Assembly: GCA_963724535.1 (NCBI GenBank)
Contig: CAVRVD010000013.1
Coordinates: 310,001 to 374,000, forward strand
DNA from: JADJPO01 sp963724535
Lineage (GTDB): Bacteria; Actinomycetota; Actinomycetes; Actinomycetales; Kineosporiaceae
Direction of reading: 5' to 3'
DNA length: 64,000 bases
Shown: piece by piece, positions 63,444-64,000 of the stretch
How the letters are laid out: the number at the start of each line of letters is the position of its first letter
How positions within the stretch are numbered: position 1 is the stretch's first letter
The notes under the pieces: generated by a model
What the model was told of the DNA's origin: nothing
Seen by the model: only the letters and a program-made list of their open reading frames with translations
Database searches by the model: none
Translations under genes and position numbers: made by a program

Positions 63444-63525
63444 CCCCGATGCCCCCGCGGGTCGGGTCGTACCAGGATCGACGCATAGCCAGTCAGAGCG
63501 GCTGGCCAGACCTGAGGAGACAGTC

Positions 63526-64000
63526 ATGGTGAATGTGGTGGACCTGATCAAGCAGTTCATCGAGAACCTGATGAACGACCCGGCGACGGCGGCCCAGTTC
63601 GCGGGCGACCCGATGGGGGTCATGGCCGCGCAGGGGATCTCCGAGGAGGACCTGAGTGGCGTCGACGTCTACCAGCTCGCCGGCGAGGTGTGCTCGACCG
63701 GTGACGTCCCCGAGGGGGCGCGCAGCGCCTGGCAGGGCTACTCGAGCGGCTCCTCCAGCACCGGCGGCGGCTACACCCCTGCGCCTGCCGGACCGGCACC
63801 GGCCAACCACTCGGTGGAGCACGTCGTCCAGCAGCTGCAGACCGTGACCTACGTGACCTACCAGGACGACCACAGCATCACCCAGACGATCATCGACAAC
63901 TCCGTCGACAACTCGATCGACAACTCCGTCGACTTCGACGTCAGCGGCGACGTGCACGGCGACATCGACGTCGACGTGGACAACGCCAACGCGGTCGGGG
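63526..64000 (+). CDS. iniB: IniB N-terminal domain protein (3' end outside window)
   Basis: The first 60 residues (VNVVDLIKQFIENLMNDPATAA, FAGDPMGVMAAQGI) match the conserved helical IniB N-terminal domain. A Gly/Ser/Ala/Pro-rich linker follows, then a stretch rich in Asp, Asn and Val (NSVDNSIDNSVDFDV, DIDVDVDNANAV) that looks like the start of a repetitive low-complexity region, as in IniB. GAGGAG precedes the ATG at 63526. In mycobacteria iniB is followed by dynamin-like iniA and iniC; whether that holds here cannot be seen. Confidence 0.85.
   Translation, partial: MVNVVDLIKQFIENLMNDPATAAQFAGDPMGVMAAQGISEEDLSGVDVYQLAGEVCSTGDVPEGARSAWQGYSSGSSSTGGGYTPAPAGPAPANHSVEHVVQQLQTVTYVTYQDDHSITQTIIDNSVDNSIDNSVDFDVSGDVHGDIDVDVDNANAVG

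Overview
The window is a GC-rich chromosomal segment of an actinobacterium. GTG starts, 4-bp ATGA/GTGA gene overlaps, a mycothiol-dependent formaldehyde dehydrogenase, an F420-type deazaflavin reductase, an actinobacterial FAS-II cluster and an iniR-iniB pair all point that way. Gene order resembles parts of mycobacterial genomes (ahpE / DUF3052 / aceE / PucR regulator / fabD-acp-kas; mscR with an MBL hydrolase; dnaG-dgt; glyS with a Zn-Fur regulator, uppS and recO), but a NiFe hydrogenase, a Pls/PosA synthetase and several non-mycobacterial genes are interspersed. I do not assign a genus. No insertion sequence, prophage, CRISPR array or rRNA was seen.

Layout. 1-8.7 kb: 3'-truncated nif3 gene, tRNA-Val, DUF3052-ahpE operon divergent from aceE (pyruvate dehydrogenase E1), a TPR-like protein, a frameshifted polyphosphate kinase 2 and a FasR/MabR-type regulator. 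8.8-13 kb: fabD-fabH-acpP-fabF (type II fatty acid synthesis) and DUF3145. 13-19 kb: mycothiol formaldehyde detoxification (mscR plus hydrolase), a secreted protein, tRNA-Met, a His-rich CDF metal exporter and a pirin, divergent across an AT-rich operator-like segment. 19-24 kb: a kinase/M23 peptidase gene overlapping a kinase-like/class III aminotransferase gene, then malic enzyme. 24-29 kb: small oxidoreductases, tRNA-Asn, a BCCT osmolyte transporter and a 72-bp tandem repeat. 29-34 kb: dnaG, dgt and dusB; dusB carries an in-frame 15-bp minisatellite. 34-44 kb: a 1279-residue Pls/PosA synthetase-like protein, an amidohydrolase, an M1 peptidase, an adenosine-specific kinase and glycyl-tRNA synthetase. 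44-48 kb: complete zinc uptake operon znuA-znuC-znuB-zur starting at a perfect Zur-box palindrome. 48-53 kb: group 3b-like NAD(P)-linked NiFe hydrogenase operon with its own cyclic-nucleotide-binding protein and maturation protease. 53-58 kb: uppS, an acetate-transporter-like gene with a damaged 5' end, recO, and leuA with a leucine-rich leader peptide. 58-64 kb: SoxR-like regulator with TauE exporter, divergent from an SDR-queA pair through a 19-bp-spacer promoter, then iniR and the start of an iniB-like gene.

The strongest leads are regulatory or structural: the apparently leaderless znu promoter under the Zur box, the MerR-type SDR promoter, the leuA attenuator candidate, the dusB minisatellite, the kinase-peptidase-aminotransferase pair, and the hydrogenase operon with an embedded cNMP-binding subunit. 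Nothing seen amounts to a wholly new defence or biosynthetic system.
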